This document shows, piece by piece, positions 1-4,418 of a stretch of DNA of 7,781 bases (positions are counted from its first letter, which is position 1; each line of letters opens with the position of its first letter). Position numbers and translations under genes: made by a program. The stretch comes from a bacterium (GTDB lineage Bacteria > Patescibacteriota > Minisyncoccia > Minisyncoccales > UBA10102): positions 1-7,781 of the forward strand of contig JAUSJU010000013.1 in assembly GCA_030647175.1 (NCBI GenBank), in the 5' to 3' direction. The notes under the pieces are model-generated. The model was not told the origin of the DNA. It saw only the letters and a program-made list of their open reading frames with translations, and ran no database searches.

Positions 1-2
1 TG

Positions 3-1067
3 TTCGGGCTTCCCTACGTGGTGGCAAAAAGCGGAATAATCCCCGCCCTTTTTTATTTCCTGCTCGTGGGAGGAATCGTCATGCTCTTACACCTGTGCAT
101 GGGAGAAGTATGCCTGAGGACAAAAGAGAAGTACCGGCTTGTGGGGTATGCGAACATGTACCTCGGGCTTCCGGGGAAGATTCTCGTCACGTTTACTGCG
201 CTCGTTGGCACCACAGGCACCCTGCTCGTATACCTCATTCTTGGAGGAAAGTTCTTGGCCATGTTCTTTCCAGGAGCTCTTTCCATTGAGATTCTCACCG
301 TCCTTCTGGGATTGGCGCTTTCTTTTCTCATCCTCCAGGGGATCCAGCTCATCTCAAAGATAGAATTCTTCACCAACGCAGCCCTTTTCCTCGCGGTATT
401 CCTCATCCTTCTGTTTTCTCTTCCCCACCTGAAAGCAGAGAACTTTTCTCTGATCTCTTTTCCAGATATGTTCCTGCCCTACGGCGTCATGTTCTTTGCG
501 TTCATAGGATGGGCTGCGGTTCCTGAAATAGCGGAGCTCTTCAAGACGCACAAAGAGAAAGGCGGGTTTGAAAAGGCGATTATATGGTCTTCCGTACTGA
601 GCGTTCTCTTGTGCGCGGTATTTTCTTTCGTGGTGGTGGGGGTATCAGGTACTGCCACTACAGAAGATGCTCTCACGGGACTCGTCCCGTTCTTTGGAGT
701 ATTGATCGTCGCAGTTGGGGCGTTCTTCGGGTTAATGACCATCGCAGATTCTTTTTTAATCTTCGGGAACTATCTAAAAAACTCTCTGAAGAAAGATTAC
801 GGGATGCCAGACCCTGTTGCGTTTCTTTTGGCAACCGGAGCCCCTATCCTTCTTTTCTTGCTAGGGGTGCGAGAACTCATTCAGGTGATTTCTATCGTGG
901 GAGTGTTCATCGGAACCATCGAAGGAGGAGTCATTCTTGCCATGTTTTGGCAGGCAAAGAAAAAAGGAAGCAGAACTCCAGAGTTCTCCCTTTCTCTTCC
1001 TCTGACACTCGTGCTGTTCTTGGGATTGATGCTTGTACTGGGAGCTGCAGCAGAGTTCTTAGCCTGA
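3..1067 (+). CDS. Amino-acid permease (AA_trans / Trp-Tyr permease-like), 5' truncated by the window edge
   Basis: This is an integral membrane protein, probably a proton- or sodium-coupled amino-acid transporter of the APC superfamily. The frame is open to the left edge and reads FGLPYVVAKSG at its beginning, the typical end of the first membrane helix of AA_trans / tryptophan-tyrosine permease proteins (G-x-x-x-GLPY followed by A-x-SG). The true start therefore lies outside the window, and the GTG at 18 is internal. About 354 residues are visible. They form roughly ten hydrophobic helices separated by short charged loops such as LRTKEKYR and FKTHKEKGGFEK, and the protein ends in a hydrophobic helix (LGLMLVLGAAAEFLA). 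Family full length is about 400 residues, so only the first 20-40 are missing. Substrate cannot be read from the sequence. The gene ends 75 nt before the reverse transcriptase and has no clear functional link to it. Confidence 0.82.
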   Translation, partial: FGLPYVVAKSGIIPALFYFLLVGGIVMLLHLCMGEVCLRTKEKYRLVGYANMYLGLPGKILVTFTALVGTTGTLLVYLILGGKFLAMFFPGALSIEILTVLLGLALSFLILQGIQLISKIEFFTNAALFLAVFLILLFSLPHLKAENFSLISFPDMFLPYGVMFFAFIGWAAVPEIAELFKTHKEKGGFEKAIIWSSVLSVLLCAVFSFVVVGVSGTATTEDALTGLVPFFGVLIVAVGAFFGLMTIADSFLIFGNYLKNSLKKDYGMPDPVAFLLATGAPILLFLLGVRELIQVISIVGVFIGTIEGGVILAMFWQAKKKGSRTPEFSLSLPLTLVLFLGLMLVLGAAAEFLA

Positions 1068-1082
1068 GGTTGACTCCACCTC
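1066..1082 (+). other. Small hairpin at the permease stop codon
   Basis: GAGGT (1066-1070) can pair with ACCTC (1078-1082) around a 7-nt loop, followed by the pyrimidine-rich stretch GTTTCTTCTCT. It could be a weak terminator for the permease transcript, but the stem is short and there is no proper T-run. It also overlaps the possible -35 of the next promoter. Confidence 0.3.
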
Positions 1083-1098
1083 GTTTCTTCTCTAGGGT
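1070..1098 (+). promoter_or_regulatory. Possible promoter for the reverse transcriptase
   Basis: TTGACT (1070-1075) matches five of six -35 consensus bases and is followed after 17 nt by TAGGGT (1093-1098), a weak -10. Transcription would begin near 1105 and give a leader of about 38 nt ending in the strong Shine-Dalgarno site at 1131-1140. The weak -10 keeps confidence low; read-through from the permease is the alternative. Confidence 0.35.
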
Positions 1099-1130
1099 GG
1101 GAGCAGATCTTTCTCAAATCTTCACATACG

Positions 1131-1140
1131 AAAGGAGGAG
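1131..1140 (+). promoter_or_regulatory. Strong Shine-Dalgarno site that sets the RT GTG start
   Basis: AAAGGAGGAG is a near-perfect anti-SD match ending 2 nt before GTG 1143 (4 nt from the AGGAGG core). It is one of only two strong SD sites in the window, the other being at 6631-6639; the remaining genes lack one. Confidence 0.75.
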
Positions 1141-1142
1141 AA

Positions 1143-2066
1143 GTGTTTTTTCTCACAGAGATACTAGGATTGGACCTTCTCTTGCTGGGTGAAACCCCTG
1201 CGTTCCGCTCCTTCTCCATCAAGGACAGGAATCCTGTGAGCGGGGTATACAAGAAGAACCGTCAGCTGGAAGCGCCGAACCACGCAATGAGCATCATTCA
1301 CGGACGACTCATTCGGTACCTTCGTTCTCTTCAGATCCAGCTTCCCTACGCTACCGCCTGCAGGCCAGGAGATTCTCCCCTTAAAAACGTGGAGAATCAC
1401 AGGAACAGCAGATTCTTTTTTCTCCTTGATTTGAGGAGCGCCTATCGGGGCGTAGATATGAAGATGCTGGCAGAAGCACTCTGTCGTGAAGACGCGAGGC
1501 TTCAAGAGCACGTCCCGGAAGTACAAGAGTTTCTGGAGCAATACTGCAGGTCACAGTTTGGCGGACTCGCCACAGGAGCCCCTGCTTCTCCAGATCTTTT
1601 TAATCTGTACTGCGCATCTCTTCTTGATGAACCCATAGGATCAAGAACAAAGGGATGGACGTATACGCGGTACTTAGATGACCTTACGATTTCCGGAGAT
1701 ATGCCCATAAGCAGGAAGATGCGCGAAGATATCAGGGATATCGTGGGGCGCGCAGGGTTTGATGTGAATCACACCAAGGCTCAAGTATTGGATCTGCGGA
1801 AAGGGCAGATTGCGATAAACGGCGTGGGTCTGGAGTTCGGAGGAAGAATTTTTGTCCCACGATCCTACGTGACTCATGTGACCGGGCTCTTGCACGCAGC
1901 GCTTCTCGGAGACGAATCAGTACGTTTTCAAGTAGAGGGCGCGATGGGGGTGTTCAAACAGATCACGGGCCGTAAGAATCAGAACAGAACAGAGCAAAGA
2001 GTGCTTACTCTCTACAAGAAGTTCCGCAGGGGAACGCAGTATAAGCGCAAGAAAGCAATGCCCTAG
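1143..2066 (+). CDS. Retron-like reverse transcriptase (RNA-directed DNA polymerase)
   Basis: The product is a 307-aa RT made of fingers, palm and thumb with no obvious extra domain. Visible blocks in order: R40-x-L-E-A-P (fingers); NVENH at 82-86, matching the retron NAxxH motif with A to V; DLRSAY with catalytic D96; GLATGAPASP at 141-150 (the (Q)GxxxSP block); YLDD at 177-180 with the catalytic Asp pair; GFDVNHTK at 205-212; and INGVGL (225-230), where retron RTs usually have VTGxxV, followed by FVPR. The C-terminus is strongly basic (KKFRRGTQYKRKKAMP), suiting RNA binding. The GTG start at 1143 is chosen because AAAGGAGGAG (1131-1140) lies just before it, although spacing is short (about 4 nt from AGGAGG). 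TGAPASP rather than a DGR-type motif, and lack of maturase or endonuclease domains, argue against a DGR or group II intron. Retron-like is well supported by motifs; exact class is uncertain, and other orphan bacterial RT groups remain possible. No effector gene is fused or clearly coupled. It ends in its own terminator, followed by a structured RNA. Confidence 0.88.
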   Translation: MFFLTEILGLDLLLLGETPAFRSFSIKDRNPVSGVYKKNRQLEAPNHAMSIIHGRLIRYLRSLQIQLPYATACRPGDSPLKNVENHRNSRFFFLLDLRSAYRGVDMKMLAEALCREDARLQEHVPEVQEFLEQYCRSQFGGLATGAPASPDLFNLYCASLLDEPIGSRTKGWTYTRYLDDLTISGDMPISRKMREDIRDIVGRAGFDVNHTKAQVLDLRKGQIAINGVGLEFGGRIFVPRSYVTHVTGLLHAALLGDESVRFQVEGAMGVFKQITGRKNQNRTEQRVLTLYKKFRRGTQYKRKKAMP

Positions 2067-2098
2067 CGCCTCTCAATACAAGAGGCGCTTTTCTTTTT
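2065..2098 (+). terminator. Intrinsic terminator overlapping the RT stop codon
   Basis: AGCGCCTCT (2065-2073) pairs perfectly with AGAGGCGCT (2081-2089) around a 7-nt loop, followed by TTTTCTTTTT. The T-run is on the + side, so it ends the RT transcript. The first two bases of the stem belong to the TAG stop (2064-2066), so a ribosome at the stop codon would sit on the hairpin. It separates the RT message from the RNA region that follows. Confidence 0.88.
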
Positions 2099-2111
2099 CA
2101 ATCTTCCGGCC

Positions 2112-2117
2112 TACAAT
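2112..2117 (+). promoter_or_regulatory. Candidate -10 box for the noncoding RNA
   Basis: TACAAT differs from TATAAT at one position and lies 14 nt after the RT terminator. Transcription would begin near 2124. The -35 position (2089-2094, TTTTCT) is poor and falls in the terminator T-run, so strength is uncertain. Confidence 0.4.
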
Positions 2118-2139
2118 ACGAGCAAGCTGGCCTTCGCAC

Positions 2140-2153
2140 GGGGAAGCTTCCCC
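2140..2153 (+). repeat. Perfect 14-nt palindrome at the 5' side of the RNA
   Basis: GGGGAAGCTTCCCC is self-complementary over its full length. In RNA it gives a 5-bp stem with an AGCT loop. That loop is self-complementary and matches AGCT at 2125-2128, 2328-2331 and 2335-2338, allowing kissing contacts or dimerisation. Confidence 0.7.
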
Positions 2154-2156
2154 AAA

Positions 2157-2394
2157 TGGGCTCCCTACCCGTTGAGATCATTGTCGTTGTCACTACTGAG
2201 GGAATATCTCATCGTGCATACGATGAGAAGGGTTGCTGTCTGAAAGGACATTGCATCCCCTTACGAGGCGTCGCTTCTTTTTCTTCCGCATCCGTGACCG
2301 CACGGCTTCGGTGTAGAAGCGACCTCAGCTAGCCAGCTCTTCTGCTCACAAGGCGGAAGATGACAACGAACATGTTTTGAGGGTAGGGAGTCCA
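2157..2394 (+). repeat. Long-range inverted repeat closing the RNA structure
   Basis: TGGGCTCCCTACCC (2157-2170) and GGGTAGGGAGTCCA (2381-2394) are inverse complements apart from one G-T wobble (2160 with 2391). They bracket 210 nt. In a retron such a pair would be called a1/a2 and would frame the msr-msd RNA; in other RNAs it would simply be the P1 helix. Confidence 0.75.
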
Positions 2395-2413
2395 CGCTGA
2401 GCACTTTCTTTCC

Positions 2414-2440
2414 AAAGGCATCAAAATCTGATGCCTTTTT
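2414..2440 (+). terminator. Intrinsic terminator of the noncoding RNA
   Basis: AAAGGCATCA (2414-2423) pairs perfectly with TGATGCCTTT (2429-2438) around a 5-nt loop, and the T-run extends to 2440 followed by CTTT. No coding gene ends near it, so it marks the 3' end of a noncoding transcript starting in the preceding 300 nt, or catches RT read-through. Confidence 0.88.
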
Positions 2441-2461
2441 CTTTACCAGAGCGTATTGGGG

Positions 2462-2467
2462 TATAGT
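2462..2467 (+). promoter_or_regulatory. -10 box for a probably leaderless acylphosphatase transcript
   Basis: TATAGT ends 7 nt before the ATG at 2475, so the expected transcription start coincides with the start codon. A -35 is poor (TCTTTA at 2440-2445, 16-nt spacer), and no convincing SD precedes the ATG. Confidence 0.5.
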
Positions 2468-2474
2468 AGAGATT

Positions 2475-2765
2475 ATGGAAGAGAATATAGGTGCACATCT
2501 GTTCGTATCGGGAAAAGTGCAGGGAGTATTCTACAGGAAACACGCCCAGCAAAAAGCAAAAGAGTTCGGCCTCACGGGATGGGTTCATAATCTTATTGAC
2601 GGCAGAGTGGAGATCTCAGTTGAAGGAGAAAAAGAGCATACTGAGCAGTTCATTCTCTGGGCCAAAGAAGGTTCTCCGTTCGCGCAGGTAGAGGATGTGC
2701 GGGTTGAGTGGAAACCATACGAAGGGAAATGGAACGACTTTGAGGTGAGGGAGTTTGGATTCTGA
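2475..2765 (+). CDS. acyP: Acylphosphatase
   Basis: This is a 96-aa cytosolic enzyme that hydrolyses acyl phosphates such as acetyl phosphate or carbamoyl phosphate to carboxylate and phosphate (EC 3.6.1.7). The family signature is clear: VSGKVQGVFYRKHAQQKA, with phosphate-binding Arg at R21, then GLTGWVHNLIDGRVEI, with catalytic Asn at N39. The remainder fits the ferredoxin-like fold (VEGEKEHTEQFILW, then VEDVRVEW). Length is normal for the family (90-100 aa). ATG 2475 gives the standard N-terminus before the first beta strand. The gene sits alone between the terminator at 2414-2440 and the next promoter and is probably leaderless. Small acylphosphatases are often free-standing, so its neighbours say little about its role. 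Confidence 0.93.
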   Translation: MEENIGAHLFVSGKVQGVFYRKHAQQKAKEFGLTGWVHNLIDGRVEISVEGEKEHTEQFILWAKEGSPFAQVEDVRVEWKPYEGKWNDFEVREFGF

Positions 2766-2783
2766 TTCTGGTGGTGATATACT
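2755..2783 (+). promoter_or_regulatory. Extended -10 promoter for the nuclease-containing operon
   Basis: TTGGAT (2755-2760), a 17-nt spacer and TATACT (2778-2783), preceded by TGA giving the extended TGn motif. The predicted start falls at 2790-2791, directly on the ATG of the next gene, implying a leaderless mRNA. The -35 overlaps the last codons of acyP. Confidence 0.65.
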
Positions 2784-2790
2784 GGACGCC

Positions 2791-3009
2791 ATGAGAACGA
2801 TCTTCGTCCAGAAGTTCAGATCTTGGTTCCTGCATTCATGGAAGGGGTTCTTCGTGATAGGACTTATCATTTTGGGGGATGAGTTTATACGCCAAGGATA
2901 CTTTTTTAAAGCGAGCGACGTCATCGCATTCCGCCCCACGCACGAAAAGTTCCTCGTGGGAGCGTTTCTCCTGCGGATTGCGGGGCCGTTGCTTGCAAAG
3001 AAGAAATAA
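2791..3009 (+). CDS. Small membrane protein, unknown function
   Basis: This 72-aa protein has a basic N-terminus (MRTIFVQKFRSW), one clear hydrophobic segment around residues 18-30 (KGFFVIGLIILGD) and a second shorter one around 51-62 (FLVGAFLLRIAGPLL), ending in AKKK. It is probably a two-pass or hairpin inner-membrane protein. I do not recognise a family. The ATG at 2791 is preferred over one at 2755 because the latter lies inside acyP and upstream of the promoter, and the -10 box is positioned for a start at 2791. It is the first gene of an operon; the next ATG begins 1 nt after its stop, so translation is likely coupled. Confidence 0.68.
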   Translation: MRTIFVQKFRSWFLHSWKGFFVIGLIILGDEFIRQGYFFKASDVIAFRPTHEKFLVGAFLLRIAGPLLAKKK

Positions 3010-3010
3010 T

Positions 3011-3328
3011 ATGGAGCAGATCATTCTCGGAGGCATTATCGGAGGGGTAGTGAGAGGGCTCGTGGGGTTCGTAAAATACCGCTACTCCTACAAGGATGTA
3101 AAGTTTGATATCGTTAAGCTTTCTTCCACGGCAGCCATTTCAGGACTCGTTGGGTTAATCTCTTCGTTTACCGTGAAGGAGCTCGGATTTTCCTTCTTGG
3201 GAGCTCCTTCTATGAGCTTTGCCATGGCAATCATCGTGGGATATGCAGGAGGAGACTTTCTTGAGAACCTCTACAAGATCATTCTCAAGAATCCTTCGTT
3301 GACCGTTCCTCCAGAACAACCTAAATGA
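3011..3328 (+). CDS. Small Gly-rich membrane protein, unknown function
   Basis: The product has 105 residues. It opens with a Gly-zipper-like hydrophobic stretch (MEQIILGGIIGGVVRGLVGF), then a basic/aromatic loop (KYRYSYKDVKFD), a second membrane segment (AAISGLVGLISSF) and a third (MAIIVGYAGGDFLENLYKII), and ends in a Pro-rich tail (VPPEQPK). The layout resembles small holin-like or phage-associated membrane proteins, but no diagnostic motif supports that name. ATG 3011 is chosen because it is 1 nt after the previous stop; a longer in-frame ATG at 2879 would overlap most of the previous gene and code for a basic low-complexity stretch. Its end overlaps the next start by four bases (ATGA), a strong sign of co-translation with the nuclease gene. 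Confidence 0.72.
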   Translation: MEQIILGGIIGGVVRGLVGFVKYRYSYKDVKFDIVKLSSTAAISGLVGLISSFTVKELGFSFLGAPSMSFAMAIIVGYAGGDFLENLYKIILKNPSLTVPPEQPK

Positions 3329-4050
3329 CCATTGAAGGATTCAAAGAGAAGTACGGATATGAAATTGAGGGGATGTGGTTGCCTCGCGTGACCGCCATTA
3401 CCTCGGTGGTTTCCAAATACCCCCTGTTCTTGAAAGACCGGGGGCATTTTGAGGAAGCAGCCCAGTGGGGGCACTTCGTCCACAAGATGTTCGGCCAGTT
3501 AGCCCGCCACGAGCGCTTTGAGGAGACGGAAACTACGATAAAACTCTCCCAGACGTTTCAGGACTGGATGTTTGAGAACGACATCATTCTCCAGAAGGAG
3601 GATATTGAGAGGCGCGTGGTCCATGCGGAATTGGCGTATGCAGGAACGCTTGATCTCGTAGCCCAGGTGAAAGGGAGGGTATCCGTCATTGATTTCAAGA
3701 CCGGCGCCCAGATGAGCCCTGAATACCTACTACAGACCGCAGGATACATGGCTGCCTACAACGAGACGGCAAAAGTTCCTTCTGAAGCGCGGTGGATACT
3801 TCGCATCGACCATTACCAGGAGTGCATGGGATGCCTCGCCCAGAGAAGAGAGCGGGGGTCGCAGGTGTCGGTACGGGGAGGAAAATCCTCTTGCAACCAT
3901 CAGTGGTCTTCTCTTAAAACTACGGGAGAATTCATCGAGCTCAAAGAGTACGAACAGGATCTCAAAGCATTCGTGGCTGCCAAAGAGCTTTGGGAGTGGC
4001 ATAACCGGGCAATGCTGCGCACTATTCCTAACTACCCCAAAACCGTATGA
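3325..4050 (+). CDS. PD-(D/E)XK superfamily nuclease (RecB/Cas4-like) with Cys/His insertion
   Basis: This 241-aa protein is probably a metal-dependent DNA exonuclease or endonuclease. Visible motifs: WGHFVHKMF (48-56) with H53, the H-motif of RecB/Cas4-type nucleases; ERRVVH (95-100); AGTLDLVA with D110; VIDFKTG (121-127) with D123 and K125, the core of PD-(D/E)XK; and QTAGYMAAY (137-145), the Q-x3-Y motif. All expected active-site residues are present. After the core comes a stretch with C167-x2-C170, then C190-x-H192, which could bind zinc; the three-Cys cluster of classical Cas4 Fe-S proteins is not arranged this way. The tail is helical and charged. It overlaps both neighbours by four bases and lies two genes before an endonuclease Q-like gene, so a repair or recombination role is plausible. 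No cas genes or CRISPR repeats are present, so a Cas4 label is not justified. Confidence 0.85.
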   Translation: MTIEGFKEKYGYEIEGMWLPRVTAITSVVSKYPLFLKDRGHFEEAAQWGHFVHKMFGQLARHERFEETETTIKLSQTFQDWMFENDIILQKEDIERRVVHAELAYAGTLDLVAQVKGRVSVIDFKTGAQMSPEYLLQTAGYMAAYNETAKVPSEARWILRIDHYQECMGCLAQRRERGSQVSVRGGKSSCNHQWSSLKTTGEFIELKEYEQDLKAFVAAKELWEWHNRAMLRTIPNYPKTV

Positions 4051-4418
4051 ACATTGAGCGCATCATCGGATTCCTTCTCTTGATTCTCGGATTAGGGATC
4101 ATCGGATTCACCCTGTTCAATTCATTCCAGATATTCATGGGGAAGATGGACCCCCCGCAGGTCTTCTCTGCAGAACAGAAACAGCAGGCGGCAGCTCCAA
4201 AGAGCACGGCTCTTTCAGCAGAGAACTTGCAGCAGCAGGCACAGCAGATTATCCAAGACCAGATTCAGAACATTCTTCCCCAGGGCACCATTCCCCGCAT
4301 GCTGAACTTGGCCGCATGGTCGTTCTTGGCCGGCCTCCTCATGCTTGGAGGATCTCAGATTGCGGGACTCGGCATCAAACTTATCGGAGCAGGGAAAAGC
4401 AGCCCTCAACAAAAATGA
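4047..4418 (+). CDS. Two-pass membrane protein with Gln/Ala-rich loop, unknown function
   Basis: This 123-aa protein has a first membrane helix at about residues 6-30 (GFLLLILGLGIIGFTLFNSF) and a second near 88-113 (LAAWSFLAGLLMLGGSQIAG). Between them lies a hydrophilic Gln/Ala-rich segment (EQKQQAAAPK, then LQQQAQQIIQDQIQNIL) likely to be helical, perhaps a coiled coil. The positive-inside rule does not give a clear orientation. No family is recognised. Start and stop both overlap neighbours by four bases (4047-4050 and 4415-4418), so it is an obligate member of the operon and probably made in step with the two nuclease-like proteins, though nothing else ties it to DNA. Confidence 0.75.
   Translation: MNIERIIGFLLLILGLGIIGFTLFNSFQIFMGKMDPPQVFSAEQKQQAAAPKSTALSAENLQQQAQQIIQDQIQNILPQGTIPRMLNLAAWSFLAGLLMLGGSQIAGLGIKLIGAGKSSPQQK

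Larger units (their letters stand above)
2124..2440 (+). ncRNA. Candidate structured noncoding RNA of unknown family (possible RT partner)
   Basis: The gene-free interval downstream of the RT folds on paper into a compact multibranched RNA. Terminal helix: 2157-2170 with 2381-2394, 14 bp with one G-T wobble. Inner helix: CGTTGTCA (2185-2192) with TGACAACG (2361-2368), extended by 2179-2184 with 2370-2374. Four nearly adjacent hairpins fill the junction: 2207-2228 (9 bp, loop GCAT); 2230-2259 (GGG-T-TGC with GCA-T-CCC plus TGTC with GACA); 2265-2326 (12 bp with a CG bulge, carrying an inner hairpin CCGTG-ACCG-CACGG at 2292-2305); and 2338-2360 (9 pairs, loop CACAA). A palindromic hairpin precedes it at 2140-2153 and an intrinsic terminator follows at 2414-2440. 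No open frame of useful length is present. Landmarks of tmRNA (GTTCGA arm), RNase P RNA, SRP RNA and a 6S-type single rod were sought and not found. Its position beside an orphan retron-like RT makes an msr-msd-like role possible, but the inner closing helix is unlike a classical retron. All pairing was read by eye, not energy-calculated. Confidence 0.65.

Noticed and set aside
584..1192. Long open frame overlapping the permease gene
   Set aside because: It is rich in Arg, Ser and Cys, overlaps a clear transporter frame and shows no domain; a frame shadow.
2360..2380. Six-codon ORF (MTTNMF) inside the RNA
   Set aside because: It lies in the 3' arms of two helices, is tiny, and is explained by the structure. 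No convincing ribosome site precedes it.
1143..2440. Diversity-generating retroelement
   Set aside because: The RT has TGAPASP rather than the DGR-type motif, there is no Avd-like gene, and I saw no template/variable repeat pair with A-directed differences.
1143..2440. Group II intron with its maturase
   Set aside because: No maturase X domain or endonuclease domain in the 307-aa protein, and no recognisable domain V/VI hairpin with AY tail in the downstream RNA.
2067..2474. tmRNA, RNase P RNA, SRP RNA or 6S RNA in the long gap
   Set aside because: No GTTCGA-type arm or tag frame, no RNase P P4 core sequences, no SRP GGAA-tetraloop Alu/S layout, and the fold is multibranched rather than a single rod. 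A divergent version cannot be excluded without covariance search.
2879..3010. Longer N-terminus for the Gly-rich membrane protein
   Set aside because: The extra 44 residues are basic and unstructured and overlap most of the previous gene; the 3011 start fits the 1-nt gene spacing.
3730..4002. Antisense open frames opposite the nuclease and other genes
   Set aside because: Low-complexity, Ser/Pro/Arg-rich translations with no start signals, all opposite well-supported genes.
3325..4050. Cas4 and a CRISPR locus
   Set aside because: The nuclease has the general fold motifs only; the Cys pattern differs from Cas4 and there are no cas genes or repeat-spacer arrays in the window.
4316..4414. Longer N-terminus for the EndoQ-like protein
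   Set aside because: It would add 33 residues in front of the PHP first strand and overlap the second membrane helix of the previous gene; the ATGA start at 4415 is better.
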